Assembly (NCBI RefSeq): GCF_017355985.1
Contig: NZ_JAFIQU010000021.1
Coordinates: forward strand, 33,618 to 97,617
DNA from: Arenibaculum pallidiluteum
Lineage (GTDB): Bacteria; Pseudomonadota; Alphaproteobacteria; Azospirillales; Azospirillaceae
DNA: 64,000 nt
Reading direction: 5' to 3'
Shown here: positions 44,881 through 55,594 of the stretch, piece after piece
Position numbering within the stretch: the first letter of the stretch is position 1
Layout of the letters: every line of letters begins with the position of its first letter
The notes under the pieces: model-generated
What the model was told of the DNA's origin: nothing
The model's database searches: none
The model's input: the letters and a program-made list of their open reading frames with translations, nothing else
Translations under genes and position numbers: made by a program

Positions 44881-45827
44881 ATGCGGCTGCGGTTCGTCGC
44901 GATCGACGAGGACCGGCCCGGCGCGCGTTGGGCAGTCCGGTTCCGCGAGGTGTTCCCGCGCTTTCGCGGCTGGCTCGCCGGTCAGGCCGATCCGCCGTCG
45001 CCTGCGGCCTGCGCGCGCGCCCTGGCCAGACACATGCCCGAGCTTGTCCCGCTCTACCGCACGCTGTGCGGTCTCGCGGGCGACGACCCGCTCGCGCACC
45101 GCCTGCTGACCCAATGGTGCCCGCCGCCGCTGCCGCTGGGATGCAGCGTCGCCGTGGAGACCCAGGGCGAGCCGCTGCTCGTGCGCAACTACGACTTCAC
45201 CCCGGACTTCTTCGAGGGAACGGTGCTGCGCGGCCGATGGAGCGGCCACGGGGTCATCGCCATGGTCGAGGCCGCCTGGGGAACCCTGGACGGCGTCAAC
45301 GAGGCGGGGCTGGCCATCGCCATCACCTATGGCGGGCGGCCGGTGCTGGGCGAGGGCTTCGCGATCCCGCTGGTCGCCCGCTATGTGCTGGAGACCTGCG
45401 GCACCTGCGCGGAGCGTTGGCGGCGCTTCGCCGGGTTCCCGTAAGGACCCCGCAGAACGTCGCCGTGCTGGATGGGACGGGGCGCCATGGGGTCGCGTAT
45501 CTGTCGCCGGACCGCGGGACCGTCTGGCGCGAGGCTGCGACGGCGGCCAATCACCAGTGGCCGGACGGGCCGGCCGGCTACGGCGCGACGACCAGCTTCC
45601 TGCGCGAGGCCGCCATGGCCGAGGCCCTCGCCGCACCGGCGGACGGGGCGGCGCTGATCGCCGCGTTCCTCCGCCCGCCGCTCCTGCACGGCGCCGGTCC
45701 CACGCTGTACACCGCGGCCTACCGGCCTGAAGGGGGCCGGGCGGACTTCCTGTGGCCGGAGGGCGGCTGGTCCTTCTCCATGGACGGTTTCGAGCCCGGC
45801 GCGCGGGAGAGGGACCTGCCGCGTTGA
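44881..45827 (+). pseudogene. C45-type acyltransferase/hydrolase, frameshifted
   Basis: The first part (44881-45444, 187 residues) contains the autoproteolysis site PPLPLGCSVAVETQGEPLLV, with nucleophile Cys88, then VRNYDFTPDFFEGTVLRG and VNEAGLAIAITYGGRPV. These are features of the C45 family (acyl-CoA:6-aminopenicillanate-type Ntn hydrolases). The frame ends at ETCGTCAE-RWRRFAGFP. The homologous continuation, ALAALRRVPVRTPQNVAVLD onward to ERDLPR, is in another frame from about 45414 to 45827. One missing G near 45414 (expected GAG GCG TTG) accounts for it. This is either a real frameshift mutation or a sequencing error. ATG 44881 has GGAGG upstream. Confidence 0.8.
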
Positions 45828-45834
45828 GCCGCCG

Positions 45835-46248
45835 TCAGGCGGCGCGGCTCTGCAGCCGTCCGGCCACGTAGCGATGCTCCTGCGTGACGCCGCCATAGCC
45901 GTAGGCGTCGGCCCTGACCTCGTGCACGTAGGCGTAGCTCTCCTCGTGCAGCTCGCCCAGCGTCCCGGCCATGAAGGCGAAGACTTCGCGCAGGTATTCC
46001 GCCTTCTCGTCCTTGGTGTTGGTTCCCTCCACGACCTTGATGTCGAGCCAGAAGCTGCGCTTGCCCTGCTCGGCCAGCGAGCGGCCGCCGACGATCCAGT
46101 GCTCCGGGGCCACGTGGTCGATGGCGACGGCGGTGATCGCGGGGTTCTTGCGGAGCACGCGCGCGGTGATCTCGACGAGACCGCGGGCGATGGCGGCCGC
46201 GAGGTCGGGAGTGGGCCGGGCCGAGATCTTCACGTTCAGGATGGGCAT
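45835..46248 (-). CDS. Tautomerase family protein
   Basis: 137 residues starting MPILNVKISARPTPDLAAAI. The N-terminal Pro after Met removal is the catalytic base of the 4-oxalocrotonate tautomerase/MIF superfamily. Conserved blocks are ARVLRKNPAITAVAIDHVAP, EHWIVGGRSLAEQGKRSFWL and DIKVVEGTNTKDEKAEYLRE. The length fits a fused or extended single-chain form. It is divergent from a LysR gene with a 98-base AT-rich gap, the usual arrangement when the regulator controls the enzyme. The substrate is unknown. Confidence 0.88.
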   Translation of the reverse strand: MPILNVKISARPTPDLAAAIARGLVEITARVLRKNPAITAVAIDHVAPEHWIVGGRSLAEQGKRSFWLDIKVVEGTNTKDEKAEYLREVFAFMAGTLGELHEESYAYVHEVRADAYGYGGVTQEHRYVAGRLQSRAA

Positions 46249-46346
46249 GACAGGCCTCCAGTGTTTGGACTGGCAAACGGTGCCGGGCCTGTCGTGATTT
46301 TGTAAAACTCGTTTATCAGAAGATGTGATTGAGATATTCTGAACGC
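46249..46346. promoter_or_regulatory. AT-rich divergent control region, tautomerase / LysR
   Basis: This short gap is unusually AT-rich (GATTTTGTAAAACTCGTTT) and contains TTTTGTAAAA (46293-46302), compatible with a T-N11-A LysR site. No confident -10/-35 pair was picked. Confidence 0.4.
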
Positions 46347-47201
46347 ATGGCGACACGCAATCTCGACATCGGCATGGTACGCTCCTTCCTGCTGATCGCG
46401 GGCGGGCACAGCTTCGCCGAGACCGCTGATATCGTCGGGCGTTCGCCCTCGGCCGTGAGCCTGCAGATCCAGCGGCTCGAGGAGGATCTCGGCGCCCGGC
46501 TGCTGTTCCGCAGCAACCGGGAGACCAGCCTGACGCTTGCCGGCGAGCGGTTCCTCGGCCTCGCCCGCGGCCTCGTCCGGATCAACGACGAGGCGGTTGC
46601 GGGCTTCCGCCCGTCGGCCGAGGACCGGCCGATCCGCTTCGGAATCACCCAGGATTTCGCCGAGGGCATCCTGTCGGACATCCTGGGCCGCTTCGCGCGC
46701 GAGCATCCGCGGGTCGAGCTGACCCTGCGCGTCGACCGCTCCGCCGCCCTGATCGCGGGGGTGCACGGGGGCGAGCTCGACCTGGCCGTTGCGATCCGCC
46801 GCGAGGACGCCACGCTGGGCGAGACGCTCCTGGAGGCGCCGATGCTCTGGATCGGGCGCGAGGGGCGGCCGGAGCCGGAATCCGGCCTGCCGCTGGTCCT
46901 CTTCGAGGCGCCCTGCAGCTTCCGCGCGGCGGCGCTCGACGCCCTGTCCCGCGCCGGGCGGGACTACAGGATCCGCTTCACCAGCCCCAGCCTGCCGGGC
47001 CTGCGCTCGGCAGTGGCGGCGGGGCTCGGCGTCACCGCCCGGACCGCGCATTTCCTGGCCCCGGGGCTGACCGAGGTCGCGGGCCTGCCGGCCCTGCCGA
47101 CGGTCGCCTTCGCCGCCTACCGCCCGGCCTCGGCCGGCGGGGCTGCCCTGGACGACCTCGTCGAGATCGCCCGCCGCGCGCTCAACGGCCGGCCGGTCTG
47201 A
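46347..47201 (+). CDS. LysR-family transcriptional regulator
   Basis: 284 residues. The N-terminal winged helix spans 1-65: GMVRSFLLIAGGHSFAETAD, SAVSLQIQRLEEDLGARLLF, LTLAGERFLGLARGL. The effector-binding domain (about 90-284) begins RPIRFGITQDFAEGILSDIL. The start at ATG 46347 is chosen over an in-frame TTG at 46329. The divergent tautomerase gene is its likely target; the inducer is unknown. Confidence 0.93.
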   Translation: MATRNLDIGMVRSFLLIAGGHSFAETADIVGRSPSAVSLQIQRLEEDLGARLLFRSNRETSLTLAGERFLGLARGLVRINDEAVAGFRPSAEDRPIRFGITQDFAEGILSDILGRFAREHPRVELTLRVDRSAALIAGVHGGELDLAVAIRREDATLGETLLEAPMLWIGREGRPEPESGLPLVLFEAPCSFRAAALDALSRAGRDYRIRFTSPSLPGLRSAVAAGLGVTARTAHFLAPGLTEVAGLPALPTVAFAAYRPASAGGAALDDLVEIARRALNGRPV

Positions 47202-47205
47202 GCGC

Positions 47206-47253
47206 GGGTCCAAACGCGGATCTGGACGCGGATCTGGACGCGGGGCTGGGCGC
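47206..47253. repeat. 12-bp tandem repeat between the two LysR genes
   Basis: Four units at 47206, 47218, 47230 and 47242. The middle two are identical (GGATCTGGACGC) and the outer two degenerate. They lie just after one LysR stop and before the convergent LysR stop. Confidence 0.75.
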
Positions 47254-47265
47254 GGCGGCTCCGCG

Positions 47266-48192
47266 CTAACCCTCGTCCTGGATCTCGGGCAGGGCCTCGA
47301 AGCAGCGGACCGCATGGTCCAGGAAGGCCCGCACCTTCGGCGGCAGCGCTCCCCCGCTGGGCACCACGACCTGGACCGGCAGCGGGTCGGGCTCGAAGGC
47401 CCGAAGCAGGCGGACCATGCGGCCGGCGGCTAGATCCTCGGCTGCCTGGTAGGACAGCGCCCGGGCGATGCCGCGGCCGGCGCGCACGGCCTGAAGCGCC
47501 GCGTCCACGTCGTTGACGCGCAGGCGCGGGGCCAGCCGGACCGAGCGGCCTCCCTTGCCGAGGGCGGCGCCGATATCCGCTCCGGGGCCGAAACGCCATT
47601 CGCTGACCGTGGTGACCCCGGTCGCCACGATGGTGTCGTGCCCCAGAAGGTCCTCCGGCGCCTGCGGGCTGCCGCGCCGCGCGAGATAGTCCGGCGCGGC
47701 CACCACCACCCGCCGGACCGATCCCACCCGGCGCGCGACGAGGCCCGAATCCGAGAGCCTCCCGATGCGGACCGCGATATGCAGCCGCTCCTCGATCAGG
47801 TCCAGGTTGCGATCGTGAAGGTTGAGCTCGACGTCGATCCCGGGATGAAGGTCCAGGAAGGACGCGACGGCAGCCGTCACGTGCCGGCGCCCGAAAGCGA
47901 GCGGCGCCGTGATGCGCAGAAGGCCGCGCAGGGGCGCGGACGACGCGGCGCTGATCGCGCCCTCGTACTCGGACGCGAGCCGGCGCCCCTGGTCCGCCAG
48001 CTCCCGTCCGGCTTCGGTGGGCGCGAGGCGCCGTGTCGTGCGCTCGACCAGGCGCAGGCCGACGCGCCGCTCGAGCGCCGCGAGCCCCCGGGTCACGGCC
48101 GGCGCGGAGCGTCCGAGCCGGCGCGCCGCACCGGCGAGGCTGCCTGTCTCGACGACCGCGACCAGGATCTCCAGCTCGTCGATGCGGTCCAT
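47266..48192 (-). CDS. LysR-family transcriptional regulator
   Basis: 308 residues. The helix-turn-helix is in LEILVAVVETGSLAGAARRL and SAPAVTRGLAALERRVGLRL, followed by ERTTRRLAPTEAGRELADQG. The substrate-binding part has LRGLLRITAPLAFGRRHVTA and AVRAGRGIARALSYQAAEDL, typical of the CrgA/PA-type (DhcR-like) subgroup. Of two Met codons, ATG 48192 has GGAAGG at proper spacing. It is divergent from the GST gene with a 118-base gap, suggesting that it controls the GST-PNPOx pair. Confidence 0.93.
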   Translation of the reverse strand: MDRIDELEILVAVVETGSLAGAARRLGRSAPAVTRGLAALERRVGLRLVERTTRRLAPTEAGRELADQGRRLASEYEGAISAASSAPLRGLLRITAPLAFGRRHVTAAVASFLDLHPGIDVELNLHDRNLDLIEERLHIAVRIGRLSDSGLVARRVGSVRRVVVAAPDYLARRGSPQAPEDLLGHDTIVATGVTTVSEWRFGPGADIGAALGKGGRSVRLAPRLRVNDVDAALQAVRAGRGIARALSYQAAEDLAAGRMVRLLRAFEPDPLPVQVVVPSGGALPPKVRAFLDHAVRCFEALPEIQDEG

Positions 48193-48310
48193 GGCCATCC
48201 TTCCGTTTTGCGAAATTCTGTCTTCGGATCTGTCCCGTTTCCGTCGATCCGTGCAAGGGCGATGATCGGTGCAGAGGCAGCGGGGCGTCCCGCGGAACGG
48301 AGGAAATGCG

Positions 48311-48958
48311 ATGAACCAGAGCGCAATCGTCCTGCACGGGACCGAACTGTCCGGGCACACGCACCGCGTCGTGCTACTGCTGCGGGCGCTCGGCCTGCCT
48401 TACCGGTTCGAGGTCGCGGATGGGGCCCGCCGCGCCAGCGCGGAGTTTCGCGCCTTGAACCCGCTGGGCCAGATCCCGGTGCTGCAGGACGGCGGCCTGA
48501 TCCTGGCGGACAGCAACGCCATCCTGGTCTATCTCGTCAGGCGCTACGCGCCGGACTCGTCCTGGCTGCCTGAGGAGCCGGCGGCGGCGGCGTCCGTCCA
48601 GCGCTGGCTCTCCATCGCGGCGGGCGAGGTCCGCTACGGCCCCTCCATGGCGCGGATCACCCTGCAATGGGGAGGGCCCGGCGACCCGGTGGCCGCCGCG
48701 GGCATCGCCAGGCGCCTCCTGGCCTTCATGGACCAGCACCTGTCGGGAAGGACTTGGCTGGCTGCCGACCACGTCACGCTCGCCGACCTTGCCTGCTATT
48801 CCTACGTCGCCCACGCGCCGGAAGGCGGAATTCCGCTGTCGCCCTATCCCTTCGTGCGGAAGTGGATCAGCATGGTGGAGGCGCAGCCCTGGTTCCAGGC
48901 GATGCCGGCCTCGCCGCTGCCGGAACCGCTTCTCGAGCCGCTCGCGGAGCGGGCGTGA
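48311..48958 (+). CDS. Glutathione S-transferase family protein
   Basis: 215 residues. The thioredoxin-like N-domain is IVLHGTELSGHTHRVVLLLR with the cis-Pro loop LNPLGQIPVLQDGGLILADS. The helical C-domain is FMDQHLSGRTWLAADHVTLA and DLACYSYVAHA. The candidate catalytic Ser/Thr lies in the LHGTELSGH turn. ATG 48311 has GGAGGAAA upstream. It is seven bases before the PNPOx-like gene and almost certainly co-transcribed. Divergent LysR control is likely; the electrophile substrate is unknown. Confidence 0.9.
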   Translation: MNQSAIVLHGTELSGHTHRVVLLLRALGLPYRFEVADGARRASAEFRALNPLGQIPVLQDGGLILADSNAILVYLVRRYAPDSSWLPEEPAAAASVQRWLSIAAGEVRYGPSMARITLQWGGPGDPVAAAGIARRLLAFMDQHLSGRTWLAADHVTLADLACYSYVAHAPEGGIPLSPYPFVRKWISMVEAQPWFQAMPASPLPEPLLEPLAERA

Positions 48959-48965
48959 GGCCGCC

Positions 48966-49955
48966 ATGGACGTGCCGTACGGCGAAGGGCCATTCCACCA
49001 GGGCGAGCGTCGCGCGCAGGCCTTGGCCGGCGGGGGGCCTTCCGGAGCCGCCATCCGGACCTTCATGCCGGACCAGCACCGCGACTTCTTCGCGCTGCTG
49101 CCCATGATCCTCGTCGGGATCCCCGACGCGGACGGGTGGCCCGTCGCCACCATGCTGACGGGACCCCGCGGCTTCGTATCAAGCCCCGATGCCACCACCC
49201 TGCATATCGCGGCGACGCCCCGCCCCGGCGACCCTGCCGCCGGCCGGATCGGCCCAGGCAGCCCTGTCGGCCTGCTCGGGCTCGATTTCGCGACGCGGCG
49301 GCGCAACCGCGCCAACGGAACGGTCATGGAGGCGGATGGCGCGGGGTTCCGCGTCGCGGTCACGCAGAGCTTCGGCAACTGTCCCAAATACATCCAGACG
49401 CGCAGTCTGCGGGAAACAGCCGCGCCGGGACCGGGGTCGGAGTTCGGGCCGGGGGCCGGGGCAGTCGAGCCGCTGTCCGGGCTCGATGCCGAGGCCGTCG
49501 CCCTGATCCGGGGCGCCGACACCTTCTTCGTCGCATCGGGCTTCGTCGCATCGGGCTTCGTCGCATCGGGCTTCGCCGCGTCGGGCCATTCCGGCGCCAC
49601 GGCCAATGGCGGCATGGACGTCTCGCACCGGGGTGGGCGGCCCGGCTTCGTCCGGGTGTCCGGGGAAGACCTGCTCGTCCCCGAGTTCCGCGGCAACCGC
49701 TTCTACAACACGCTCGGCAACCTGCTTGCCGATCCGCGGGCGGGGCTGCTGTTCGTGGATTTCGGCACGGGCGACCTTCTGCATCTGCGCGGCCGGGTCT
49801 CCACCGACTGGGCCCCCGCACCTGGCCTTCCCACAGGCGCCGAGCGGTTCTGGCGGTTCGAGACTCACGGCGCAATCCGGCGCCGCGCGGCGATCCCGCT
49901 GCGCTGGGACCTCGCCGAGTTCTCCCCTGCCACGCTCGCCACCGGCATCTGGTAG
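48966..49955 (+). CDS. Pyridoxamine 5'-phosphate oxidase-like flavoprotein with FVASG repeats
   Basis: 329 residues with a split-barrel flavin-binding fold. The N-half is HQGERRAQALAGGG, FMPDQHRDFFALLPMILVGI and GWPVATMLTGPRGFVSSPDA. The C-half is GRPGFVRVSGEDLLVPEFRG and NRFYNTLGNLLADPRAGLLF. Between the halves, residues 188-207 are four FVASG-type pentapeptide repeats encoded by a 15-bp tandem repeat, in a loop where relatives have a short segment. Relatives are called pyridoxamine oxidases but many act on F420 or other cofactors, so the substrate is uncertain. It is coupled with GST. Confidence 0.87.
   Translation: MDVPYGEGPFHQGERRAQALAGGGPSGAAIRTFMPDQHRDFFALLPMILVGIPDADGWPVATMLTGPRGFVSSPDATTLHIAATPRPGDPAAGRIGPGSPVGLLGLDFATRRRNRANGTVMEADGAGFRVAVTQSFGNCPKYIQTRSLRETAAPGPGSEFGPGAGAVEPLSGLDAEAVALIRGADTFFVASGFVASGFVASGFAASGHSGATANGGMDVSHRGGRPGFVRVSGEDLLVPEFRGNRFYNTLGNLLADPRAGLLFVDFGTGDLLHLRGRVSTDWAPAPGLPTGAERFWRFETHGAIRRRAAIPLRWDLAEFSPATLATGIW
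49527..49586 (+). repeat. 15-bp coding tandem repeat, four copies
   Basis: TTCGTCGCATCGGGC begins at 49527, 49542 and 49557, with a degenerate fourth copy at 49572. The period is a multiple of three, so copy-number change would keep the frame. Confidence 0.9.
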
Positions 49956-50009
49956 GCCCTGCGGTACGCGCCACCGGCCTTTGCGGCAGAGGCCGGTGGC
50001 CATGCGGGC

Positions 50010-50537
50010 TCAATCGCCGGTCAGCCGTGGAGCGCGGGTCGTCTGCTCGATCACCTCGACGACGCCGAGGATGAAGTCCGTCCCCGTCCCGTCACGCGAC
50101 AGGGGGCAGTCCAGGGATTCGAACGAGATCCACGACCGCTCGCCGACGCGCTCCAGGGTTCCTACGCAACGGCGGCACGTCGACCGCGTCGCGGTCCCGC
50201 TATAGTGCTCGTGGATGGCCTGGCCGAATTCCCCCAGCGCTGCAGCCTCGGAAATCAGCTGCCCGGTGCTGTTGGCGCCGAAAAGGCTGATCACGGATTC
50301 GCCTTGCAGGCGCATCAGGAACTGCCCGCCGGGCAGCGCCTCGACCAGAAAGAGGTTGGGGGCCATGTCCCAGTGGTCCAGTACGTCGAATTCACGGCGC
50401 AGCGGAAGCCGCCCCGCCGCCGTGCGGTGCCACCATGAATGCAGCCGGCCAGCCTTCCGCGTCAGGAAAGCCGTGTCGGCACCAACCGTCTCCTCGCGAA
50501 TCCCATGGATCCGCGAGAACATCGAATCTCGCACCAT
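50010..50537 (-). CDS. PAS-type (PAS_5) domain protein
   Basis: 175 residues. A single PAS-like domain covers about residues 30-165: AGRLPLRREFDVLDHWDMAP, NLFLVEALPGGQFLMRLQGE, and SVISLFGANSTGQLISEAAA. There is a CRRC pair in STCRRCVGTLERVGERSWIS. The pattern matches alphaproteobacterial PAS_5 proteins of unknown role; there is no output domain. The start at 50537 follows GGAGAAG; ATG 50522 is an alternative. Confidence 0.8.
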   Translation of the reverse strand: MVRDSMFSRIHGIREETVGADTAFLTRKAGRLHSWWHRTAAGRLPLRREFDVLDHWDMAPNLFLVEALPGGQFLMRLQGESVISLFGANSTGQLISEAAALGEFGQAIHEHYSGTATRSTCRRCVGTLERVGERSWISFESLDCPLSRDGTGTDFILGVVEVIEQTTRAPRLTGD

Positions 50538-51016
50538 TGTCCGGCTTCTCCATCGGACGCTCGAAATGCCGCGACATCCCATGCGGGAGCGTCGCGCCGG
50601 TGCGGCAACTCATTCTCGCTGCCGAACCGTCCGGATCATTCTGCAATCCGGCGCATCCATAGAACGCCCTGACGCGCGATCGGCTGCAAGCTGGAATTGA
50701 AAAGCCGGGCTCCCGGACGCGGAATCAGCCCGGTCCGACACCATCCGGCCCGAGATTCGCGGGCTGCGGCGCAATTTTCTGCCTAGTCCGAGGTCAATGC
50801 CGACATTTTGGCATAGGGCTCAGAGGTATTCATGGCGAGGAACGGCGTGCCGAGTCGCATCGATGAGTCGGCCGGGCGGCGGGAATGACGGGCAGCGCCA
50901 GGGCGGCAGGATCTCGGAACTCCGCCCATGCCGGAGCCGTCCTGACGACGGCCCGGCGGCAATCCTCGCGGCGTGAAACGAGACCGGCGCCCGTGCCGTT
51001 TCCGCCCTGCCCGATC
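50538..51016. other. 479-bp region without a supported gene
   Basis: No frame here has protein character beyond overlaps with neighbours. A weak 7-bp hairpin (50705-50711 / 50727-50733) is present. The palindromic stretch ATGCC-N8-GGCAT lies near 50800-50816. Confidence 0.6.
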
Positions 51017-51268
51017 CTACCAGAGGGTCTCGGCGTAGTGCTTCTCGCCACGCGCCATGAACAGGAAGCGCTCCGCGGCCTGCTCGTGGCTGCGCCAAGC
51101 GCCGGCGGCCACCAGGGCCATGCCTTCCGGCGTGTCGTCGGCCTCGCGGCGGTCGGGGCAGTCCAGCGAGTAGACCCGCCCGTTGCGGGCTTCGATCACC
51201 GCGCAGCGGCCCAGCGCATCGGCGATCATGCGGTAGGGCTCGGCTTCATGAACGATCCGGATGCCCAT
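51017..51268 (-). CDS. Hypothetical protein, 83 aa
   Basis: MGIRIVHEAEPYRMIADALG, followed by RCAVIEARNGRVYSLDCPDR (two Cys), READDTPEGMALVAAGAW and a C-terminal helix ending KHYAETLW. It is acidic and soluble with no known domain. The ATG at 51268 follows a strong GGGAGG, which decides the start. Upstream lies an AT-rich region with two dyads (51350-51383), making it a probable regulated single gene. Function is unknown. Confidence 0.65.
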   Translation of the reverse strand: MGIRIVHEAEPYRMIADALGRCAVIEARNGRVYSLDCPDRREADDTPEGMALVAAGAWRSHEQAAERFLFMARGEKHYAETLW

Positions 51269-51352
51269 GGCGACCTCCCGTGGCAGCATTGCTTCAGCCG
51301 TAACGGTAGGCCGTCGCCACGCCCGCAGCGCCCTGCATCCGGGTAAGCAAAT

Positions 51353-51383
51353 CAATCCAATGGATTAGTCTATCTGTACTAAT
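51353..51383. promoter_or_regulatory. AT-rich dyads upstream of the 83-aa gene
   Basis: Two perfect inverted repeats occur in an AT-rich island: AATCCA-A-TGGATT ending at 51366 and ATTAGT-N8-ACTAAT (51364-51383). This is a candidate operator/promoter about 90-110 bases before the 83-aa gene. Confidence 0.45.
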
Positions 51384-51410
51384 CTGCTGAACGGAGCCCT
51401 GGAAAGCGAA

Positions 51411-51432
51411 CGGGGACCCCGAAGGGTCCCCG
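51411..51432 (-). terminator. Intrinsic terminator of pnp
   Basis: A 9-bp stem (51411-51419 / 51424-51432) has a TTCG tetraloop when read on the minus strand and is followed by TTCGCTTTCC. It lies 28 bases after the pnp stop. Confidence 0.75.
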
Positions 51433-51459
51433 CCGCAGCACGCGAGCCTGTCCCGGAGG

Positions 51460-53574
<2,115 letters not shown>

Positions 53575-53768
53575 CGTCGTTTCCTTCCTTCCGACACCCG
53601 TCCGCTCCGGATTGAGGGATGGGCCGGGGCTGATGTCGTTCTACCCCGCGTGAAAATGACAAAAGGGCCGCGCCCGCGATGCGCAGGCCGGCCGGCACGA
53701 AAGTCGAATCCAATGTGCAACAGGACGGAGGGGCGCTGGTCGCGCCCCGGGGGCGACCCCCCGCGCCG

Positions 53769-53792
53769 CCCTTCCCCGCGAACGGGGAAGGG
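53769..53792 (-). terminator. Hairpin between rpsO and pnp
   Basis: A perfect 10-bp stem CCCTTCCCCG / CGGGGAAGGG (53769-53778 / 53783-53792) has a TTCG loop on the minus strand. In this position it may be a processing site or partial terminator ahead of pnp. Confidence 0.5.
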
Positions 53793-53849
53793 AGCCATGC
53801 AACGAACCGTTTCGGTCGTGCGGCCTCGGCGACAAGGGGGTCCGGCCGG

Positions 53850-54119
53850 TCAGCGACGCAGGCCCAGGCGGTTGATGATCGCCTCGTAGCGGCCGTTGTC
53901 CTTCCGCTTCAGATAGTCCAGCAGGCGACGACGCTGGCCGACCATCATCAGCAGGCCGCGGCGGCTGTGGAAATCCTTCTTGTGGGTCTGCAGGTGCTCG
54001 GTCAGGTTCCGAATGCGCTCCGAGAGGATCGCCACCTGCACCTCGGGCGAACCGGTGTCGCCTTCCTTGGTCCGGTACTCTTCGACGAGCGCGGTCTTGC
54101 GCTCAGGCGTGATCGACAT
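53850..54119 (-). CDS. rpsO: 30S ribosomal protein S15
   Basis: Small-subunit primary rRNA-binding protein of 89 residues. It starts [20 protein letters not shown] and carries the S15 signature [20 protein letters not shown], ending [20 protein letters not shown]. Length and sequence are canonical. It lies 15 bases after truB in the rimP to pnp super-operon. Confidence 0.99.
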   Translation of the reverse strand: MSITPERKTALVEEYRTKEGDTGSPEVQVAILSERIRNLTEHLQTHKKDFHSRRGLLMMVGQRRRLLDYLKRKDNGRYEAIINRLGLRR

Positions 54120-54134
54120 CGCAGTCTCCTGGTG

Positions 54135-55076
54135 TCAGATGTTGAGAACGCGCATCGGGCGGATCTCCGCGCCCTCGACACGGACGAGTGCCACCGGCTT
54201 GCCGCCGGAAATGGCCAAAGCGACGCTGCCCGCGTCCGTCAGGACCTGGTTCAGCTCGTCGAGCCGTTCCCGATCCTGGCGCCGCAGCAACGCCACCGTC
54301 TGTCCGAGTCTCAGCCGTTGCGCTTCCTGCTCCGTCAGGGCCAGCGCCGGGATGTCGTCCAGCGCGGTCTCGATGGGAAGCAGGTGTCTTTCGACGGCCG
54401 CACCTTGCTCCATGGCGGCCAGATCGTCCAGAGGAATCGCCGATTCAAGCGTGAATTTCCCGACCGAGAGCCGCCGCAGCGCGACCACATGCGCACAGCC
54501 GCCGAGCGCCCTGCCGATATCCCGCGCGAGCGAGCGCACATAGGTGCCCTTGCCGCAGTCGACCTCGAACTCGGCATGCTCCGCGTCGGGAATGCCGACG
54601 AGGCGCAGCGCGTCGATGCGCACGCGCCGGGACGCCAGCTCGAAGACCTCGCCCCCACGGGCGAGATCGTAGGCCCGCTCCCCGTCGAGCTTGATCGCGG
54701 AATAGCGCGGCGGCACCTGCTCGATCTCTCCGACGAAGGCGGGGATCGCAGCGCGGATCGCCGCCTCGTCCGGGCGCACGGGCGAGGTGGCGCAGACCAT
54801 GCCCTCGGCGTCCTCGGTCGTGGTCTCCTCGCCCCACTTCACGCGGAACCGGTAGGTCTTGGCCCCGTCCATGGCCCAGGCGACCGTCTTGGTCGCCTCG
54901 CCCAGGGCGATGGGCAGGACACCCGTCGCGAGCGGGTCGAGCGTGCCGCCATGCCCGGCCTTCTCGGCGTCGAGGATCCGGCGCGCCCGCGCGAGCGCCT
55001 GGGTCGAGGTAACGCCCAGCGGCTTGTCGATCACCAGCCAGCCATGGATGGGCTGGCCGCGGCGCTTACGGGCCAA
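54135..55076 (-). CDS. truB: tRNA pseudouridine(55) synthase
   Basis: Makes pseudouridine-55 in the tRNA T loop. The 313 residues include GWLVIDKPLGVTSTQALARA and the catalytic motif HGGTLDPLATGVLPIALGEA with its Asp. AWAMDGAKTYRFRVKWGEET, VPPRYSAIKLDGERAYDLAR and GTYVRSLARDIGRALGGCAH follow, with a C-terminal PUA-like end. The likely start is TTG at 55076, giving MARKRRGQPIHGW as in relatives; it overlaps the rbfA end by 11 bases. An ATG further upstream would overlap rbfA by about 50 bases. Confidence 0.95.
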   Translation of the reverse strand: MARKRRGQPIHGWLVIDKPLGVTSTQALARARRILDAEKAGHGGTLDPLATGVLPIALGEATKTVAWAMDGAKTYRFRVKWGEETTTEDAEGMVCATSPVRPDEAAIRAAIPAFVGEIEQVPPRYSAIKLDGERAYDLARGGEVFELASRRVRIDALRLVGIPDAEHAEFEVDCGKGTYVRSLARDIGRALGGCAHVVALRRLSVGKFTLESAIPLDDLAAMEQGAAVERHLLPIETALDDIPALALTEQEAQRLRLGQTVALLRRQDRERLDELNQVLTDAGSVALAISGGKPVALVRVEGAEIRPMRVLNI

Positions 55077-55569
55077 GCTTGTCCCCGCGGCCGCCGTCCG
55101 CGCCGCCCCCATCCGCGCCATCCTCATCCGCCCCGGCATCCTCCGCCTCCGTGTCGGAACCGGCCGGCGGGCCGTCGCGCAGGTCGCGCTGGACCGCCGG
55201 GTCGTGCAGGAGGTCGTTGATGTGGCTGGCGTAGTCGAAGGAGGTGTCGGCCTCGAAGAACAGGTTCGGGGCCATGCGCAGCCGCATGGACCGGGCGATC
55301 TGGCCGCGCAGGAAGGGCGCCGCGCGCTTGAGCGCCTTCACCGCGGCCTCGGCGCCGCTGCCGCCCAGCGGCGTCACGAAGGCCGTCGCGTTGCGCAGGT
55401 CCGGACTGATCCGCACCTCGGTGACCGTGACGTTCAGGCTGGCCAGCTCGGGGTCGCGGAAATCGCCCCGCCGAAGCAGGTCTGCCAGCTCGTGCCGGAT
55501 CTCCTCGCCGACGCGCAGCTGGCGCTGGGACGGCCCATGTTGATGGCCGGTGCCCCGTTTCGTCGCCAT
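55066..55569 (-). CDS. rbfA: 30S ribosome-binding factor A
   Basis: Assembly and cold-adaptation factor acting on 16S rRNA, 167 residues. The KH-like core is QRQLRVGEEIRHELADLLRR, LASLNVTVTEVRISPDLRNA and FLRGQIARSMRLRMAPNLFF, followed by EADTSFDYASHINDLLHD. The tail after residue 130 is Asp/Gly-rich. ATG 55569 has GAGGGA upstream. It lies between an ABM-domain gene and truB. Confidence 0.96.
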   Translation of the reverse strand: MATKRGTGHQHGPSQRQLRVGEEIRHELADLLRRGDFRDPELASLNVTVTEVRISPDLRNATAFVTPLGGSGAEAAVKALKRAAPFLRGQIARSMRLRMAPNLFFEADTSFDYASHINDLLHDPAVQRDLRDGPPAGSDTEAEDAGADEDGADGGGADGGRGDKLGP

Positions 55570-55594
55570 GCGTATCCCTCGTCCGCGCCCGGTG

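Noticed and set aside
50820..51098. 92-residue minus-strand ORF in the gene-poor region
   Set aside because: Overlaps the 83-aa gene in another frame, has no ribosome binding site and no protein-like pattern.
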